Of a stretch of 7,802 nt of DNA, positions 5,783 through 7,802 are shown one piece after another. How positions within the stretch are numbered: the first letter of the stretch is position 1; the number at the start of each line of letters is the position of its first letter. The stretch spans positions 1 to 7,802 of the forward strand of contig JAHRVD010000396.1 in NCBI GenBank assembly GCA_019090845.1. The letters are read 5' to 3'. The notes under the pieces were generated by a model, which searched no databases, was not told the DNA's origin, and saw nothing but the letters and a program-made list of their open reading frames with translations. Both the position numbers and the translations under genes were made by a program. The stretch is from Marinosulfonomonas sp. (GTDB lineage: Bacteria > Pseudomonadota > Alphaproteobacteria > Rhodobacterales > Rhodobacteraceae).

Positions 5783-6982
5783 TCACGACACGTGGTCGTA
5801 AGCGCGTTCCCCATGCTGGCCCAGATCCAGACCGGTTTGTTCGGTTTCCGCGTCCACCCGAAAGCCGACGAATGCACCGACCAGTTTGACCAGAACGAAT
5901 GTCACTACAATTGTGAACACACCGACGATAATCAGTGATCCAACCTGCGCGCCCCATGCAGCGTCATTGGCAAACCCGAGCGAGCCAAACAGTGCGATCA
6001 TCAAGGTGCCGAAAATCCCGCCAACCCCATGCACCGCGAACACATCCAGCGTATCGTCAATCGACAGCTTGTTGCGGATCAGGCCAACCGCTTCCTGACA
6101 CAAGATACCTGCGACACCGCCGATAATCAGCGCCTCAACCGGGCCGACAAAACCCGATGCCGGTGTGATTGAAGCCAGTCCGGCAATCGTCCCTGTGACG
6201 ATCCCCACGAGCGAGGATTTTCCGTATTTGATCCGTTCCCACAGCGCCCACGTCAGCGACGCGGTGGCGGCCGAAATATGCGTGACCGTCAGCGCCATTG
6301 CAGCGCCTCCGTCAGCGGCCAGTTGCGAGCCACCGTTAAAGCCAAACCAGCCGACCCAAAGCATTGATGCCCCGATCATCACGTAGCCCGGGTTATGGGG
6401 TGGTTTGCTTTTGTCTTTGCGTGCGCCCAGCATCACCGCAATCACCAGTGCTGCCAGACCTGCGGTTTCATGCACCACAATCCCGCCTGCGAAATCCCGT
6501 GCGCCGACTGCTCCGAATATGCCGCCATCTGATAGGATGCCGCCGCCCCAGATCCAATGCACAACCGGTGCGTAACACAGCAGCATCCAAAGCGTTGAAA
6601 ACAGCATGACGAACCCAAACGATGTGCGTTCAACATAAGCCCCGACAATCAGCGCCGGGGTGATGATGGCGAAAGTCATCTGGAAGGCAAAGAACAGAAC
6701 CTCGGGAATTGTGCCACTTACGCTGTCCGCGGTGACGCCGTTCAGGAAGGATTTTCCAAGACCGCCCCACAATCCACTGCCACCGTCGCCAAATGCGATG
6801 GAATAGCCAACCGCCAACCAGGCAATCGTCATCGCACAGGCAATTGCATAACAATGCATGAACACGCTCAGCACATTGCGTGCCCGAACTAGTCCGCCGT
6901 AAAACAGCGCCAGTCCCGGCAATGTCATAAACAGCACCAATGCGGTTGCCACGATTATCCAAGCTGTATCTGCGCCGACCAT
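5783..6982 (-). CDS. amt: Ammonium transporter (Amt/MEP/Rh family)
   Basis: An inner-membrane trimeric channel for ammonium uptake. The 399 residues are almost continuously hydrophobic, with about 11 membrane helices. FYGGLVRARNVLS at 27-39 is the first-helix signature. Key pore residues are present: the pore histidines His171 (GGIVVHETAG) and His318 (FAVHGVGG), the gate phenylalanines near 104 and at 215 (WFGFNGGS), and Asp163 in ARDFAGG. The C-terminal tail ending GLDLGQHGERAYDHVS is the conserved cytoplasmic part that senses or binds PII proteins. HETAG replaces the more familiar HINAG or HISSG, as I recall common in one alphaproteobacterial clade. GGGAGGT precedes the ATG at the right distance. 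Unlike the usual glnK-amtB pair, no glnK lies directly upstream: the gap of 173 bp leads to cinA, which is the same strand but unrelated. Whether glnK is elsewhere cannot be seen. Confidence 0.96.
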   Translation of the reverse strand: MVGADTAWIIVATALVLFMTLPGLALFYGGLVRARNVLSVFMHCYAIACAMTIAWLAVGYSIAFGDGGSGLWGGLGKSFLNGVTADSVSGTIPEVLFFAFQMTFAIITPALIVGAYVERTSFGFVMLFSTLWMLLCYAPVVHWIWGGGILSDGGIFGAVGARDFAGGIVVHETAGLAALVIAVMLGARKDKSKPPHNPGYVMIGASMLWVGWFGFNGGSQLAADGGAAMALTVTHISAATASLTWALWERIKYGKSSLVGIVTGTIAGLASITPASGFVGPVEALIIGGVAGILCQEAVGLIRNKLSIDDTLDVFAVHGVGGIFGTLMIALFGSLGFANDAAWGAQVGSLIIVGVFTIVVTFVLVKLVGAFVGFRVDAETEQTGLDLGQHGERAYDHVS

Positions 6983-6986
6983 TCTT

Positions 6987-7033
6987 ACCTCCCAAGGGTT
7001 TGGTTCTTAGCTTGGGCACAAACCTTGGGCACA
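6987..7033 (-). promoter_or_regulatory. amt mRNA leader: direct repeats and SD-covering stem
   Basis: On the minus strand TGTGCCCAAG occurs twice (7033-7024 and 7020-7011), 13 nt apart. CCCAAGGTTTG (7029-7019) can pair with CAAACCCTTGGG (7002-6991), giving 11 pairs with one bulged C. The second copy can form a shorter rival stem of 6 pairs with CTTGGG (6996-6991). Both stems take in the first three G of the SD GGGAGGT (6993-6987). The leader could therefore reduce amt translation when folded. The pairing is seen; regulation is inference. No convincing sigma-54 or NtrC site was found here. Confidence 0.4.
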
Positions 7034-7074
7034 TTGCAAAAGAAAGAGGCGAAAATGAAAAACCATTTAAGTAG

Positions 7075-7128
7075 GGCAAACAATCCGCAGGATGATTAAT
7101 AATGCGGCGGCGTGTTATGTGGTTTGCC
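7075..7128. repeat. Inverted repeat between cinA and amt
   Basis: GGCAAAC (7075-7081) pairs with GTTTGCC (7122-7128), and inside CCGC (7085-7088) pairs with GCGG (7104-7107). It lies in the 173-bp gap and might form the 3' end of the pgpA-cinA transcript or be an upstream site for amt. The run of T after it on the minus strand begins only some 10 nt later, so terminator function is doubtful. The remaining bases of the gap hold nothing else I can name. Confidence 0.3.
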
Positions 7129-7155
7129 TGTTTCTTGGGCGAAAAATAAATGACG

Positions 7156-7635
7156 TCAGGTCAGCGCGTGGTTCAGTAATTCCAGCGCGTGCACGACCGT
7201 CGCCTGGCGGACATCGTGGCGCCCGATCGCGCCAAATTCCACCGTTTCGCTAACCGTATCGCGCCCGGTTTGCGCCACCGCAAAACAAACCCGGCCCTCT
7301 GGTTTTGGGCCCGCCGCACCGGGCCCCGCAACGCCAGTGACGGCAACCACAAGACCTGCGTTTGAGCCGCGCAAAGCACCCTCGGCCATCAGAACCGCAA
7401 CCCGTTCCGATACAGCCCCGGCTTTTCTCAGGATCCGCGCATCAACACCAAGCAGGTCGGTTTTGGCCTCATTGGAATATGTGATGAAGCCACGATCAAA
7501 GACATCCGAAGACCCCGGCACCTCGGTCAGCGCCCCACCAATCAGCCCGCCTGTGCAGCTTTCGGCGGTCGCGATTTTTAGGCCGCGCGCCCGGGCATTG
7601 GCCAGAACTTGCGCGCTTAGGTTCAAGTGATCCAC
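7156..7635 (-). CDS. CinA-like nicotinamide-nucleotide amidase (PncC, stand-alone C-terminal domain)
   Basis: A cytoplasmic enzyme that deamidates nicotinamide mononucleotide to nicotinate mononucleotide, returning NMN from DNA ligase and other reactions to NAD synthesis. About 159 residues form the CinA C-terminal domain alone; the N-terminal MoCF-like half of full CinA is absent, as in E. coli PncC. The active-site motif ATAESCTGG is at 22-30 with the nucleophile Ser26. VPGSSDVFDRGFITYSNEAK at 39-58 and VVAVTGVAGPGA, then GRVCFAVA, are family blocks. The start is not certain. GTG at 7635 has GGGA at good spacing and overlaps the pgpA end by 13 nt. TTG at 7626 would give a 4-nt overlap with the pgpA stop. 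TTG at 7650 or 7665 would extend further into pgpA. In each case it is co-transcribed and probably translationally coupled with pgpA. Confidence 0.92.
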   Translation of the reverse strand: MDHLNLSAQVLANARARGLKIATAESCTGGLIGGALTEVPGSSDVFDRGFITYSNEAKTDLLGVDARILRKAGAVSERVAVLMAEGALRGSNAGLVVAVTGVAGPGAAGPKPEGRVCFAVAQTGRDTVSETVEFGAIGRHDVRQATVVHALELLNHALT

Positions 7636-7802
7636 AATATGTATTCCCAAATTGTTGCGCCCCAATGGGCAAACCCGGCGGCCAGAAAAACCACCAATGC
7701 GGCCAGCACCCCGGCGATGACATCGTCCATCATCACGCCAAAGGCGTCGTTGCGCCGGTCGGCCCAGCCCACGGGGCCGGGCTTCCAGATGTCAAACAGG
7801 CG
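7623..7802 (-). CDS. pgpA: Phosphatidylglycerophosphatase A, C-terminal part (partial)
   Basis: An inner-membrane phosphatase that removes phosphate from phosphatidylglycerol phosphate to yield phosphatidylglycerol. Only the last 59 residues are visible; the 5' end lies beyond the right edge. They read RLFDIWKPGPVGWADRR at 1-17, then FGVMMDDVIAGVLAA at 21-35, matching the PgpA block with its paired acidic residues (MMDD). A hydrophobic segment at about 31-45 is the last membrane helix, and the tail ends EYILWIT before TGA at 7625-7623. The gene is followed by an overlapping cinA, a pairing common in alphaproteobacteria as I recall. Confidence 0.93.
   Translation of the reverse strand, partial: RLFDIWKPGPVGWADRRNDAFGVMMDDVIAGVLAALVVFLAAGFAHWGATIWEYILWIT

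Noticed and set aside
7004..7080. Sigma-54 promoter or NtrC sites for amt
   Set aside because: I looked for GG-N10-GC type -24/-12 elements and TGCACC-N5-GGTGCA sites on the minus strand. Only poor partial matches were found.
7496..7723. 75-codon minus-strand frame with hydrophobic start
   Set aside because: It is out of frame with both cinA and pgpA, which account for all of these bases.
1..7802. CRISPR array, tRNA, insertion sequence, prophage or defence genes
   Set aside because: I saw no regularly spaced repeats, tRNA cloverleaf, transposase or integrase motifs, or terminal inverted repeats. All long frames are explained by the genes listed.

Overview
No accession was given, so the source is inferred from the proteins. 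The window looks like chromosomal DNA of an alphaproteobacterium, most likely a marine Rhodobacteraceae (Roseobacter-group) member. It has moderate to high GC. It encodes a LipA starting with the residues usual for that group, a COQ10-like START protein, a short CinA paired with PgpA, and a DUF6456-like tail. Genes are densely packed on both strands. I see no transposase, integrase, phage gene, tRNA, rRNA or CRISPR array, and no obviously foreign region.

Layout, left to right. Positions 1-158 (+) are the 3' end of a DUF6456-type gene, followed by a hairpin terminator that could serve both strands. A Prx5-type peroxiredoxin lies at 268-807 (-). Its likely promoter is overlapped by a perfect 15-bp palindrome, TTAGAA-CAG-TTCTAA, of the shape described for Irr (ICE) iron-response sites. 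lipA (lipoyl synthase, 984-1937, +) starts at TTG behind a strong Shine-Dalgarno (SD) sequence and ends just before a perfect 22-bp palindrome. A two-gene cytochrome unit on the minus strand follows: cytochrome c' (2946-3404) and then a membrane-anchored diheme cytochrome c (2005-2895). A LysR-type regulator (3504-4370, +) is divergent from it. Next come hpt (4626-5168, -) and a 60-residue single-pass membrane protein 3 nt downstream (4440-4622, -). A COQ10/RatA-like START-domain protein (5237-5689, +) is divergent from hpt. The ammonium transporter amt (5783-6982, -) has a leader that can fold over its SD. The window ends with cinA (7156-7635, -) and the C-terminal part of pgpA (7623-7802, -), which overlap and are probably co-transcribed.

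Most genes are core metabolism: lipoate synthesis, purine salvage, ubiquinone-linked respiration, phosphatidylglycerol synthesis, NMN recycling, ammonium uptake and peroxide removal. The cytochrome c'/diheme cytochrome/LysR block is the most accessory-looking part and may form one regulated periplasmic electron-transfer or NO-binding module. I found no convincing new defence or mobile system. The best second-look items are the ICE-like operator, the amt leader fold, the Phe in place of the expected axial Met in the diheme cytochrome, and the palindrome after lipA.
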